Assembly (NCBI GenBank): GCA_020725265.1
Contig: DYFK01000020.1
Location: forward strand, 1-61,029
Length of the DNA stretch: 61,029 bases
Direction of reading: 5' to 3'
Source of the DNA: Hydrogenophilus sp.
GTDB lineage: Bacteria > Pseudomonadota > Gammaproteobacteria > Burkholderiales > Thiobacillaceae
In this document: piece by piece, positions 34,560-43,602 of the stretch
Layout of the letters: each line of letters starts with the position of its first letter
Numbering within the stretch: the first letter of the stretch is position 1
Made by a program: the position numbers and the translations under genes
Notes under the pieces: generated by a model
Databases searched by the model: none
What the model was told of the DNA's origin: nothing
What the model saw: only the letters and a program-made list of their open reading frames with translations

Positions 34560-35663
34560 TTACTGCGGAGTGAAGCTGTCGCTGGTGTTGCAGATCAGCA
34601 TGGAACTCTCGGTGAAACAGTTCTGGCCGAACTGATCGCAGACCAACGCGCTGGCCATGGTTTCCTCCTGCATGTTCCCGGCGGTACCGGAGAAATTGCA
34701 GAAGTTGCGGCTCCAGGAGCCCACGCTCACGCCTTGCTGCGACAGTTGCGTCGCGATCGGTGTCAGGTTGCTGTTCGGCTGTGGCCGGAAGGTATGGCAA
34801 TAGACATCGCGCGGATCGGAACCGCCCGGCAGGTTCTGGTTGCTCAACGTCGTGGAATAGGAAGGCGGGGTGGACAGCGACGGGCCGCTCCAGGTGCAGG
34901 TGGTCTGCGTCGCCACACTGTACAACTGCTGGCTGGGTGGCGGCGAATCCGGCGTGCTACCGCCGCCGCCACCGCCGCCACCGGCAGCCGCCGCCGCGCC
35001 ACCAACCAGCAGCGCGGCGAGCACGCCACCGCCACCAATGCCACCGGCGCCAGCCAGCGCCACCGAGCCGGCATCGCTCGCGCCAGTCGCCGCCACCGCC
35101 GCCGACGACGAACCGCCGCCGCCGAACAGGCCGGCCACCACGCCGAATCGCGCGCCCGATTCGGCCACGTCCATCGCCACCGAGTCGGCATAGGCACCGG
35201 TCGGCGACGGCACCTCGGGCAGCTCCTTCCAGACCGTCAGCTGGTCGTTGCCGCAACCCATCTGCCAGCTCGGCGCATCCTTGTCGGCGCGCGCCTTGGC
35301 CGTCACCGGCGGCGCCGTCTTCACCACCTGCTTGCCGCCGTTGACCACCAGGAACAGATATTCCATGGTCGCCGTACTCGCCGCCGGTGCCGGCAGACAG
35401 CCGGCGTAACTGTTCGGGTCGGTTCCCAGCGGCTCCATCGGCACGAACAGGTAGTCGGCATGCGCGTCCGACTTGAAGTACGCGCGCACCAGGTTCACGC
35501 CTTTCGGGTCATTCACCCGCGCCTCCACGCGGATGCGCTTCTCCGGCACGAAATGGCCGATCGCCTTGTGGTTCACCTTGGTGTCGGCCTGCGCGGCGAG
35601 CGCGCTTCCGCCCGCCAGCAGCATCGCCGGCAACAACAACAGATATCCGGTTACTCGTTTCAT
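34560..35663 (-). CDS. Exported Gly/Ala-rich protein of unknown function
   Basis: From ATG 35663 (GGGGAAAG site) the protein has 367 residues with a signal peptide ending at SALA. The first part (about 22-125) is beta-rich: EKRIRVEARVNDPKGVNLVRAYFKSDAHADYLFVPME. An extreme Gly/Ala/Ser segment (about 175-245) has two hydrophobic glycine-zipper stretches, GSVALAGAGGIGGGGVLAALLVGGAAAA. The C-terminal part is Ser/Thr/Gln/Cys-rich and could be disulphide-linked. I do not recognise a family. It follows the two caspase-type genes after 88 bp on the same strand and may be their partner or substrate. Confidence 0.65.
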   Translation of the reverse strand: MKRVTGYLLLLPAMLLAGGSALAAQADTKVNHKAIGHFVPEKRIRVEARVNDPKGVNLVRAYFKSDAHADYLFVPMEPLGTDPNSYAGCLPAPAASTATMEYLFLVVNGGKQVVKTAPPVTAKARADKDAPSWQMGCGNDQLTVWKELPEVPSPTGAYADSVAMDVAESGARFGVVAGLFGGGGSSSAAVAATGASDAGSVALAGAGGIGGGGVLAALLVGGAAAAAGGGGGGGGSTPDSPPPSQQLYSVATQTTCTWSGPSLSTPPSYSTTLSNQNLPGGSDPRDVYCHTFRPQPNSNLTPIATQLSQQGVSVGSWSRNFCNFSGTAGNMQEETMASALVCDQFGQNCFTESSMLICNTSDSFTPQ

Positions 35664-35751
35664 GACTTTCCCCTTACTTCGTGAATGGCACATCCGGCCC
35701 CTCGGGCCACCGCGTTGTTCGCCTCCCCGACGTCGCATGGGCGGTCCCTGA

Positions 35752-37452
35752 TCAACCGTCCTCATCCAGGTCGCGATAGCGGCGGACCAGCGTTTTCAAA
35801 GCATCCTGGATGGCATCGTTGAGCGCGGCGTCGCCCGATGCCGGATCCCACGATCCGGTCTGGCCGCCGCTCATGCCGCCGCTGAATTCCTGTTTGTTCT
35901 CGCCCTTGCCGACCGCGGCGGCGAGGTACTCTCCGGTCGACGCGTCCTGCAGGATCAGATCGACGCGCACGTTGGTGGTGTAAACCTTGCGCTTGGACAA
36001 GGCGCTGACTTCCGACTTCAGCGCCACGTTGTACTGGGTGACGGCGCCGCTGACGAAGTATTCGCAGAGCAGGATCTTGCGTGCCTCGGCGCGCTTTTCG
36101 GGGCTTTTCACCAGCGTATTGGTCGATAGCGCGTGCCAGTCGAACAACTGCTTCATCTTTTCCCACTCGACCACGCGGAAGGCGCCGGATTCGAGCAGGT
36201 TGGTGGTCAGCAACTGGCCGGAGGTGTCCCACAGCTTGTCGGCGGAATAGGTGCTCTTGTTCTCGAACCCGGCGATGGCGACCATCGCCCGCTTGGGCTT
36301 GGCCGAAGCCTTGGCGATGGTGGGCTGGGCAAGCGCCACCTGGTGGGCGTGGTCCTGCCTGGGCGGCGCCACCATGGTCAAGGCCGGTGCCGGCTTGTGG
36401 GCCGGCGTCGGTTCGGCATCGACCACTTCCAGAGTCCGCGCGCTTTGAGAGCGCTCGCGCGCCAGCACGGCGAAACGACCGTTGGGGTACTGGCTCAGGT
36501 AAGCCTGGAAATCGCGTGGGTTACGGCTGTCGCGCACGCTTTCCCAGAACGCCAGTTCGACCGCCAGATCGTCGCTGGGTCGGGCTTGCGGCGTGGTCAC
36601 CGGTTTGGCCGCACTGGCGCTGGCGCGGCCCTTGCCGACGAAGTAGAAATCGCCCTCGATACTGCCTTCCATCCAGGGTTCCTGCTGGCCCTTGGAGTCT
36701 CTTTTTACGCCCGAGACGACGCGCTTGAGCATCAGTTCGACCGGCAGATCGGGTTCGTTCATGTTGCGCAGCAGGTGCTCGGTGTAGAGCCCGTGGGTGC
36801 CGTCGCCGTCGTAGGCGGTGCTGCCCGGCCGGGTGGCGAACGAGATCAGCGTGCCCGAGGGCGCGTCGACCTTGGCCAGACCCGCCGCCGTGGAGCGGAA
36901 CGAGCGGGTGAACGGGTTGTTGCGGCAGGCATCCAGGAACACCAGATTCAGACGCGTCTTCGATTCGTCGAGGATGTCGAGCACCCGGTTGACGTCGATG
37001 CTCTGCATGGAGACGTCTTCTTCCGAAGTGATGTCGGCATCCACCGACGGCAGATAGTTGACGCCCTTGATCTGGACACCGTGCCCGGCATAGAAGAACA
37101 GCGCCACCGCGCCCGGCCGAAGCCGGCTCCGGAACTCGCGCAGCGTGGCCGGAATCTCGCGGGTCCTCAGATTGGTGCGCTCGATCACCTCGAACCCCAG
37201 TCCGCGCAGGCGCTCGGACATGGCGCGGGCGTCATTGATCGGGTTCTTCAGCGGCGACGACTTGTAGTCGTTGTTGCCGATCACCAGCGCCACCGCCGGT
37301 TCCGCGCGCGTCGCCGCCAGCACCGGCAGGGCGAGCAGCGCCAGGAACAGCACCATCAGCCAGCGCGTGCTCGAAATGGCGCGATTCGGGAAGGGCGAAA
37401 TGGGCGAGACGGTCGTGGTCATGGTCGGACGCGAAGGTTGAAGCCGGATCAT
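35752..37452 (-). CDS. Fusion of caspase-family domain and CsgG-like domain, exported
   Basis: The protein has 566 residues from the first ATG (10 bp after the upstream stop); ATG 37422 is equally possible. A signal peptide (LMVLFLALLALPVLAA) is followed by a caspase domain (about 52-275) with His124 in FFYAGHGVQIKG and Cys176 in VFLDACRNNPF, both intact. A short helical segment, ELAFWESVRDS...FQAYLSQYPNGRF (about 298-330), and a Pro/Ala linker come next. The end (about 387-560) is CsgG-like: KRAMVAIAGFENKSTYSADKL, TTNLLESGAFRVVEWEKM, YFVSGAVTQYNVA, VRVDLILQDASTGEYLAAAVGKGE. A putative protease joined to a curli-channel-type domain is unusual. No lipobox is present. Confidence 0.8.
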   Translation of the reverse strand: MIRLQPSRPTMTTTVSPISPFPNRAISSTRWLMVLFLALLALPVLAATRAEPAVALVIGNNDYKSSPLKNPINDARAMSERLRGLGFEVIERTNLRTREIPATLREFRSRLRPGAVALFFYAGHGVQIKGVNYLPSVDADITSEEDVSMQSIDVNRVLDILDESKTRLNLVFLDACRNNPFTRSFRSTAAGLAKVDAPSGTLISFATRPGSTAYDGDGTHGLYTEHLLRNMNEPDLPVELMLKRVVSGVKRDSKGQQEPWMEGSIEGDFYFVGKGRASASAAKPVTTPQARPSDDLAVELAFWESVRDSRNPRDFQAYLSQYPNGRFAVLARERSQSARTLEVVDAEPTPAHKPAPALTMVAPPRQDHAHQVALAQPTIAKASAKPKRAMVAIAGFENKSTYSADKLWDTSGQLLTTNLLESGAFRVVEWEKMKQLFDWHALSTNTLVKSPEKRAEARKILLCEYFVSGAVTQYNVALKSEVSALSKRKVYTTNVRVDLILQDASTGEYLAAAVGKGENKQEFSGGMSGGQTGSWDPASGDAALNDAIQDALKTLVRRYRDLDEDG

Positions 37453-37462
37453 CGCGGCGGGT

Positions 37463-39067
37463 TCACTCGATTTCCTGGATCGCGATCAGGTCGGCGCCGT
37501 AACTGTTCACGCAATCAGGCCCGACGGCCGGTTCGGACCGCGCCGGCGCGGCCTCGGCCTCAGCCTCGACGATCTGGAGGGTGCGCATGCCGGCGCGGCG
37601 CGCGCATCCGGGCGTGCTGGCATCAGCCGGGCGCTCGGTCGCCACGCGCAGGCCGCGGGTATTGGCGTGGGTGGCACCGGCGATGGAAAACGGCCCGGCG
37701 GCGCGCAAGGCCAGTCCGGAAAAATCCCTGGGCGTATCGGAAACGATGGCCAGCAGATGATCGGTACCGGCCGGCCCGCCCGGCCGGATACGCCAGCTGG
37801 CGCGCGGCAGATGCATGACCGCGCCGGCCTGGATGTGGTTGTCGGCGTCCTTGCGGTTGGGGAACAGCAGATCGAAGGTCTGGCCGTCGCTGCCGACCAT
37901 CAGCAGATAAACATATCCGGCGTGGCTGGAATGCACCTCGAAGGCGACTTCCTCCTTGCCGATGCGATAGGCCTCCTGACTGGATCGGAGTATGACTCGC
38001 CGGCGCTGATCGGCATTGGCCAGGATGTCCCGCAACGCCGCCACCGGATCGGGGCCGTCGCGACCCTCGGCGACGGTTTCCACCGGCGCGTCGGCGATCA
38101 CCATGGCGGCGTTGCCGGTCACGGTTTCGGCGACCTCGGCGGTCAGCGCGTCCCCGCTCGAGGGGGCCGGATCGAGCGCGGCCGGCAAACGTTCGGCGAC
38201 CAACTGGCGCTGGACCGCGGCCGCGCAGGCCTGCAACTCATGCACGGAAAGACCGCTGGACGCGTCGATGTCCACCGCCCGCCCGGCCAGACACTCGGCC
38301 CAGGCATGGGTGGCCAGGCCGCCCAGTTCGGGACTGTCGTAGGCGGGTTCGCCGTCGGCCACGCCGGTCAGCCTGACGAAATTGCTGCCCGCGTAGGGAT
38401 CCTTGCCGACCGCCAGGCCACGGGTCGCGCCGGCCGGCGCGCAGGTGGCCGGATCATGCCAGTACTTCCCGGTCAGACCAGCGTCGGCGGTTTCCCCGAC
38501 CGGCGCCCAGCCGACATCGATGAAGGCAATGACCCGCCGAGTCTTGCCGGCGAGTTCGCGCAAGCCGCGTTCGAACGCGGACTCGGAAAGGGGCTTGCCA
38601 TCCGCGCCCAGCAGGGCCGGTCTGGACGCCCCATCGGCGCAATCCAGGCCACCCAGCCCGGAGAAGTACACGAAGAGTTCCTCGTCCCCACCCGCCAGCC
38701 GGTTCAGGGCGACGCGCGCGGCCTCGATCCGGTCCAGGGTCAGTTCACCGTCACGCAGCACCGTCATGTGTTCATCGGCGACGCCGAATCCACGCGCGAT
38801 CGCGCGCGCGTTGTCGACATCGCGCGCGCTTCCCCGCAAGCTGGGCAAACCCTCGGGATAGGCGCCGATCACCATGATCAGGGCATGGGCTGCGGCCTTG
38901 GCGCCACCTGCATCGGCATCGGCCGCGGCCACCGACTTGCCGATCGACAGCCCGCGATCCAGGCCGCTCGGACCGGCCGCGACGGCGGTGGCGCCGACCG
39001 CCATGAACATCCCGTAGCCCAGCGCGCGCAGGGCGCCGCGCGCGAGACGATTTTCAAGACAACGCAT
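37463..39067 (-). CDS. Catalytically degenerate caspase-like protein with DUF4384 domain
   Basis: The protein has 534 residues with an N-terminal signal segment. The caspase fold is recognisable (HALIMVIGAYPEGLPSLRGSARDVDNARAIA, EELFVYFSGLGGLD, RRVIAFIDVGWAPVG). However, the catalytic His position of the usual GHG reads GLG (Leu138) and the usual DAC position reads DVG (Gly186). So it should be inactive as a protease. A DUF4384 domain follows (about 355-450): YRIGKEEVAFEVHSSHAGYVYLLMVGSDGQTFDLLFPNRK. The C-terminus is Ala/Glu-rich with several Cys. It is probably co-transcribed with the caspase-CsgG gene 11 bp downstream and may regulate it, as pseudo-enzymes often do (inference). Confidence 0.8.
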   Translation of the reverse strand: MRCLENRLARGALRALGYGMFMAVGATAVAAGPSGLDRGLSIGKSVAAADADAGGAKAAAHALIMVIGAYPEGLPSLRGSARDVDNARAIARGFGVADEHMTVLRDGELTLDRIEAARVALNRLAGGDEELFVYFSGLGGLDCADGASRPALLGADGKPLSESAFERGLRELAGKTRRVIAFIDVGWAPVGETADAGLTGKYWHDPATCAPAGATRGLAVGKDPYAGSNFVRLTGVADGEPAYDSPELGGLATHAWAECLAGRAVDIDASSGLSVHELQACAAAVQRQLVAERLPAALDPAPSSGDALTAEVAETVTGNAAMVIADAPVETVAEGRDGPDPVAALRDILANADQRRRVILRSSQEAYRIGKEEVAFEVHSSHAGYVYLLMVGSDGQTFDLLFPNRKDADNHIQAGAVMHLPRASWRIRPGGPAGTDHLLAIVSDTPRDFSGLALRAAGPFSIAGATHANTRGLRVATERPADASTPGCARRAGMRTLQIVEAEAEAAPARSEPAVGPDCVNSYGADLIAIQEIE

Positions 39068-39282
39068 CGATCACTCATCCATGGGTTGATGATCCAGGGC
39101 CATCGCCAAGGATCCGGATTCCGTTTCCATAATGGGCCGACAATCCCCATCCCGCAATACCGGACATCAAGGTTCGATTCACCTCTTGATCACGCCGTCC
39201 GGCGCGCGCGAAAGAGAAATTTGCATGGCCTCGACCGGGCACATACATTAATCGAATATCCCTGCGTTTGTTCGAGGCCGCC

Positions 39283-39966
39283 ATGAATTTCACATTGCCC
39301 GCCATGGGCTTCTTCACCTTGGCATCCCTGTCGGCGCGGGTGTTCCCGGCGCTGTTCCTGACTGTCCTGACGTCGTTTCCGGCGCTGGCGGAACCGGTCG
39401 CTGAAGTCGTCGCACTACGCGGTTTCGCGCAGGTGGTGACGGCCGGCAGGACCACATCGCTGCGGGTCGGCGCGCGCATCGGCGAAGGCAGCGAGATCCG
39501 CACCGCGACCCCCGGCCGGGCCAAGCTCCGTTTCATCGACGGCTCAGTCATGGTGCTCGGCGACGCTTCCCGGCTGAAGATCGAGAAATTCAGGCCGGAA
39601 ACCGATGGCCGACCGCGCAACGCCAATTTCCTGCTCGACGTCGGCCTGCTCAGCCAGACCGTGGCGCCGTCGACCGACGGCCGCTGGTCGGTGCGCACGC
39701 CGAGCGCGGTCACCGCCGTGCGCGGCACCGAATACGTGGTCGAGGTCACCCCGGACCGGGTCACCGACGTGCACGTGCGTTCCGGCGCCGTCTCCGTGGA
39801 GCCGGTGCGCAAGGTCCGGTTGCGCGGCGAGGCGGCGCCACCGCCGATGCTGCTCGACCGCGCCAATCTCGGCACCTCCTGCGACGCCGCCGGCCAGTGC
39901 CAAGCCAGCCGGGTGTGGAAGGAAGAGCGGGTGCGCGCCCTGCTCGATCGCCTGGACGGCGTCTGA
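39283..39966 (+). CDS. FecR-domain exported protein
   Basis: From ATG 39283 (GAGG 5 nt upstream) the protein has 227 residues with a signal peptide ending at FPALA. A FecR domain (about 45-160) shows LRVGARIGEGSEIRTATPGRAKLRFIDGSVMVLG and the closing VRTPSAVTAVRGTEYVVEV. This periplasmic beta-helical domain often occurs with adhesin and CHASE2 systems, not only with iron sensing. There is a C-terminal DRANLGTSCDAAGQC segment. The stop lies 11 bp before the start assigned to the CHASE2 protein, so they form a two-gene operon. Confidence 0.85.
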   Translation: MNFTLPAMGFFTLASLSARVFPALFLTVLTSFPALAEPVAEVVALRGFAQVVTAGRTTSLRVGARIGEGSEIRTATPGRAKLRFIDGSVMVLGDASRLKIEKFRPETDGRPRNANFLLDVGLLSQTVAPSTDGRWSVRTPSAVTAVRGTEYVVEVTPDRVTDVHVRSGAVSVEPVRKVRLRGEAAPPPMLLDRANLGTSCDAAGQCQASRVWKEERVRALLDRLDGV

Positions 39967-39976
39967 GCCCGCCCCG

Positions 39977-42900
39977 GTGCCGCCGCCGGCCCCCGTCCAC
40001 GCCACCGGCGCCGAGCGACCGCGCGCCGGCGCGGTCTATCTGATCATCGCCCTGCTCGCCGCCAGCCTGGCGGCGGTTGGCTGGGCGTCGCGCGGCCGGG
40101 TGCCGCTGCTGCACAACCTGGAAGGCCAGGTGGTCGACACCCAGTTGCGCGCGCGCGGCCCGATCGCGCCCGGCCAAGCCGCCGGCACGCCGGAGATTGC
40201 CATCCTGATGGTCGATGATAGGAGCATCGAGGAAATCGGCAGCCTGCCGGTGGACCGGCGCATCGTCGCCGGCGTGGTCGACCGCCTGCGCGCCGACGGC
40301 GCCGCCTGGATCGTGTTCGACATGCTGTTCGCGGAACCGGCGCGGCGCCAGCCGGAAACCGACCGCGCGCTGGCGGAAGCGATCGCGCGCGCCGGCAACG
40401 TCCTGCTCGCCTACGCCCTGCCCGACGATGGCCCGCCGGCCGCCACCGACATGCCCGACGCCGTGCTCGACAGCGCCTACCTGCGCTATCGCCATGAGGA
40501 TCTGGGCGCGCGCATCGACTTACGACCGGCTCGGCTGCTGGCGCCGATCGCGCCGCTTGCCGGCGCCGCCGCCGGTCTCGGCCACGTCAGCGTCAAGCCG
40601 GGCGCCGATGGCACCCTGCGTTACGACCTGCCCGCCCTGCCCTACGCCGACGAACTGTTCCCGAGCCTGGCGGTCACCGTCGCCGCGCGCGTCATCGGCG
40701 CGCGCTGGGAGGAAGTCGAGGCGCGCCTGGGCGACAGCATCCGGATCGGGACGCTGGCGCCGCCGCTCGACCCGCTCTCGCGTCAGTGGGTCAACTACTA
40801 TGGCCCGGCCGGCACCTTCGCCACCCATTCCCTGGCCGACTACGCCGCCGGCCGGCTCGACCCAGCCCTGTTCCGCGACCGCGTCGTCCTGATCGGCGGC
40901 ACCGCGCTCGGCAACAGCGACCGCAATCCGTCGCCGTTCGATCCGATGCTGCCGGGCGTCGAACGGGTGGCGACCGTGCTCGACAACATCCTGACCCAAC
41001 GCTGGCTGCAACGGCCGGGCTGGGCGGCGCCGGTGGAACTCGCCGCCATGCTCGCGCTGCCGCTGCTGGCGGTCTGGCTGATCGCGCGGCTGCCGCCGTT
41101 GCCGGCGCTGGGCCTGCTCGGCCTGATCAGCCTGGCGGCCATGGCGGCGGCGCAAGGGGTGTTCGTCCAGCAGCGCCAGTTCCTGTCCATGGCCTTCCCG
41201 CTGTTCGCGCTGCTGGTCGCCAGCGGCCTCGGCCTGACCTGGCGGGCGCGTCTGGATCTGCGCTCGCGCAAACGCGCGGAAGCCGACCTGCGCGCCAGCG
41301 AGCAGCGTTACGCGCTGGCCGCCGCCGGCGCCAACGACGGTCTCTGGGACTGGGACATCGAACGCCATCAGGTCTATTTCTCGGCGCGCGCGCGCCAGCT
41401 CATCGATCTCGGCCGGATCGACGCGAGCGACGACGACGGCGCCATCACCACCGGCTCCTTCAACCTGCTGCTGGACAAGCTCGATCGGGTCGAACGCGAC
41501 CAGTTCCAGCGGGAGCTTGACGAGCATCTGGCCGGCGGCACCCGGCAGTTCAACCACGTCATCCATTTCGAACGCGCCGGCGAGATGCGCTGGCTGCTGG
41601 CGCGCGGCGTCGCCGTGCGCGAGAACAGCCGACCGGTGCGCATGGCCGGCTCGCTCACCGACATCACCGAGCAGAAACGGCTGGAGCGCCAGATCGCCTT
41701 CGACGCCCTGCACGACCGGCTGACCGGGTTGGCCAACCGTGAGCTGTTCACCGACCGGGTCAGCCAGTTGCTGGCGCCGCGCGGCGACCGGGAAGCGCCG
41801 ACGGTGACGCTGATCCTGGTCGACATCGATGGTTTCCGCGCGATCAACGAACAGCACGGCCAGATCGCCGGCAACGCCGTGCTGGTCGAAGCCGCCAGCC
41901 GGCTCGCGGGCTTCAAGCGCGTGGGCTGTCTGGTCTCCCGCCTGGGTGGCGACCAGTTCGCGCTCGCGGTCGCCGGGCCGGATGCCGGCGACGCGCATCT
42001 GGCCGAACGGGTGCGCGGCCTGTTCGACGCGCCCTTCCGGATCGATGCCGGCAAGGAGACGGTGACCGCCACCGTCACCTGGGCGCACACCGGCCAGGGC
42101 CTGTCCAGCACCGACGAACTGCTGGCCGCCGCCACCCTGGCGATCGGCCACGCCCGCCGCCATGGCCCCGGCCAGATCGGGGCGTTCGACCCGGCGGTGC
42201 AGGAACTGGAAAACACCCGCCGCTGGCTGGACGAGAACATCGACCGGGCGCTGGCCGCCGGCGACCAGTTCAAGCTGTACTACCAGCCCTTCGTGCGCTT
42301 GTCGGATCGCCGCCTGATCGGCTTCGAGGCGCTGATCCGCTGGCACCATCCGGAACGCGGCCAGATCATGCCCGGCGATTTCATCCCGCACGCCGAACGG
42401 AGCGGCCGCATCAACGCCATCGGCCGCTGGTGCCTGTTCGAAGTGGCGCGGCAAATGCTGGAATGGAACCGGATCGGCTTCGACGGCGAGATCGCGGTCA
42501 ACCTGTCCGGCCGCCAGTTCACCGAAACCGATCTGGAGGCCGATGCCCGGGAAGTGCTCGCGCTGCTCGGCGACATCCCGCCCAAACGCTACAAGTTCGA
42601 GGTCACCGAAAGCATGGCCATGGAAAACCCGCAGCGCACCACCGAGGTGCTCAAGCGGCTGGCGGCCATGGGTTTCAAGATTTCGATCGACGATTTCGGC
42701 ACCGGCTATTCCTCGCTCGCCTATCTGCACCGGTTCCCGTTCGACACCCTCAAGATCGACCGCTCTTTCGTGATCCGGCTCGGTTCCGGGCGCGAAGCCC
42801 AGGAAATCGTGCGCACCATCGTCGGCCTGGGCGCCGCGCTCGACAAGCAGGTGCTCGCCGAGGGCGTCGAGGACGAGGCCCAGGCCGCCAGCCTGCACGC

Positions 42901-42997
42901 GCTCGGCGTCCACGTCGGCCAGGGCTGGCTGTTCGCGCGGGCGCTGCCGGCGGCCGACGCCGGCGCGCTGATCCTGCGCGACCAACCGCTGCCCTGA
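39977..42997 (+). CDS. CHASE2-PAS-GGDEF-EAL sensor, probable c-di-GMP phosphodiesterase
   Basis: GTG 39977 is the best start that avoids overlap with the FecR gene, giving 1006 residues; this start is tentative. It has an N-terminal helix, a periplasmic CHASE2 domain (about 45-340) and three membrane helices (about 350-425). A PAS domain, a GGDEF domain and an EAL domain follow. The GGDEF motif is GGDQF (about residue 656), so cyclase activity is doubtful. The EAL part is intact: GFEALIRWHHPERG (about 783), VNLSGRQ, FEVTES, DDFGTGYSSL, LKIDRSFV and AEGVED. Lower c-di-GMP would be its likely output. The FecR partner may supply the periplasmic signal. Confidence 0.85.
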   Translation: MPPPAPVHATGAERPRAGAVYLIIALLAASLAAVGWASRGRVPLLHNLEGQVVDTQLRARGPIAPGQAAGTPEIAILMVDDRSIEEIGSLPVDRRIVAGVVDRLRADGAAWIVFDMLFAEPARRQPETDRALAEAIARAGNVLLAYALPDDGPPAATDMPDAVLDSAYLRYRHEDLGARIDLRPARLLAPIAPLAGAAAGLGHVSVKPGADGTLRYDLPALPYADELFPSLAVTVAARVIGARWEEVEARLGDSIRIGTLAPPLDPLSRQWVNYYGPAGTFATHSLADYAAGRLDPALFRDRVVLIGGTALGNSDRNPSPFDPMLPGVERVATVLDNILTQRWLQRPGWAAPVELAAMLALPLLAVWLIARLPPLPALGLLGLISLAAMAAAQGVFVQQRQFLSMAFPLFALLVASGLGLTWRARLDLRSRKRAEADLRASEQRYALAAAGANDGLWDWDIERHQVYFSARARQLIDLGRIDASDDDGAITTGSFNLLLDKLDRVERDQFQRELDEHLAGGTRQFNHVIHFERAGEMRWLLARGVAVRENSRPVRMAGSLTDITEQKRLERQIAFDALHDRLTGLANRELFTDRVSQLLAPRGDREAPTVTLILVDIDGFRAINEQHGQIAGNAVLVEAASRLAGFKRVGCLVSRLGGDQFALAVAGPDAGDAHLAERVRGLFDAPFRIDAGKETVTATVTWAHTGQGLSSTDELLAAATLAIGHARRHGPGQIGAFDPAVQELENTRRWLDENIDRALAAGDQFKLYYQPFVRLSDRRLIGFEALIRWHHPERGQIMPGDFIPHAERSGRINAIGRWCLFEVARQMLEWNRIGFDGEIAVNLSGRQFTETDLEADAREVLALLGDIPPKRYKFEVTESMAMENPQRTTEVLKRLAAMGFKISIDDFGTGYSSLAYLHRFPFDTLKIDRSFVIRLGSGREAQEIVRTIVGLGAALDKQVLAEGVEDEAQAASLHALGVHVGQGWLFARALPAADAGALILRDQPLP

Positions 42998-43025
42998 GCC
43001 CGCCGTCAAACGCGGCGGCGGCCGT

Positions 43026-43532
43026 TCACTCGACCGGAATGGTCACCGACGCCGGCTTGCCCGGCGTGGCCTTGGGCAGTTCCACGCGCAGCACGCCGTT
43101 GCGATAGCCGGCCCTGGCCTGATCGGCCAACACCGCCACCGGCAGTGGCACCACCCGCCGGAAACTGCCGTAGGCGCACTGCATCACCCGCCAGCGGCCT
43201 TCGGTGCTCTCGCGTTCGAAACGTTTCTCGCCGCTGACCACCAGGGCATCGTCGAGCACCTCGATATTGAGGTTTTCCTTCTCCATGCCCGGCACTTCCA
43301 GACGCACGACCAGCCGCTCGCCATCCTCGAACAGATCGCCGCCGAGCATCGCCCAGCTCCGGCTGGGCAGATAGAAATCGTCGTCGACCTGATCACGATC
43401 CGGCAGATTGGCGTTTTCACCCGGCTTGAAGCGGGTCAGCGCGCCGGCGGCGGACTGGGTCAGATGGCGCCAGCCCTCGGACACGTTGTCCCAGAACGAA
43501 GTCAGGTTTTCCTTCAGCGCATCGAATTTCAT
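43026..43532 (-). CDS. Hsp20-family small heat-shock protein
   Basis: From ATG 43532 (AGGAGG site) the protein has 168 residues. The alpha-crystallin domain (about 70-168) shows LVVRLEVPGMEKENLNIEVLDDALVVSGEKRFERE and the closing GYRNGVLRVELPK, with an A-x-x-x-NGVL motif. The N-terminal extension is amphipathic. It is the last of three Hsp20 genes on the minus strand and diverges most from the other two. Small heat-shock proteins hold unfolding proteins for the DnaK/DnaJ and Clp systems. Confidence 0.93.
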   Translation of the reverse strand: MKFDALKENLTSFWDNVSEGWRHLTQSAAGALTRFKPGENANLPDRDQVDDDFYLPSRSWAMLGGDLFEDGERLVVRLEVPGMEKENLNIEVLDDALVVSGEKRFERESTEGRWRVMQCAYGSFRRVVPLPVAVLADQARAGYRNGVLRVELPKATPGKPASVTIPVE

Positions 43533-43602
43533 GATGACCTCCTCATGGGCTTTCCCGGCGCGCGGTTGCCGCCACGCGCCGGAAGCAGGACGGATGCCCG
43601 GC

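Noticed and set aside
39605-39976. Upstream extension of the CHASE2 protein to ATG 39605
   Set aside because: It would overlap most of the well-supported FecR gene, and the extra residues are Arg/Ala/Pro-rich shadow sequence.
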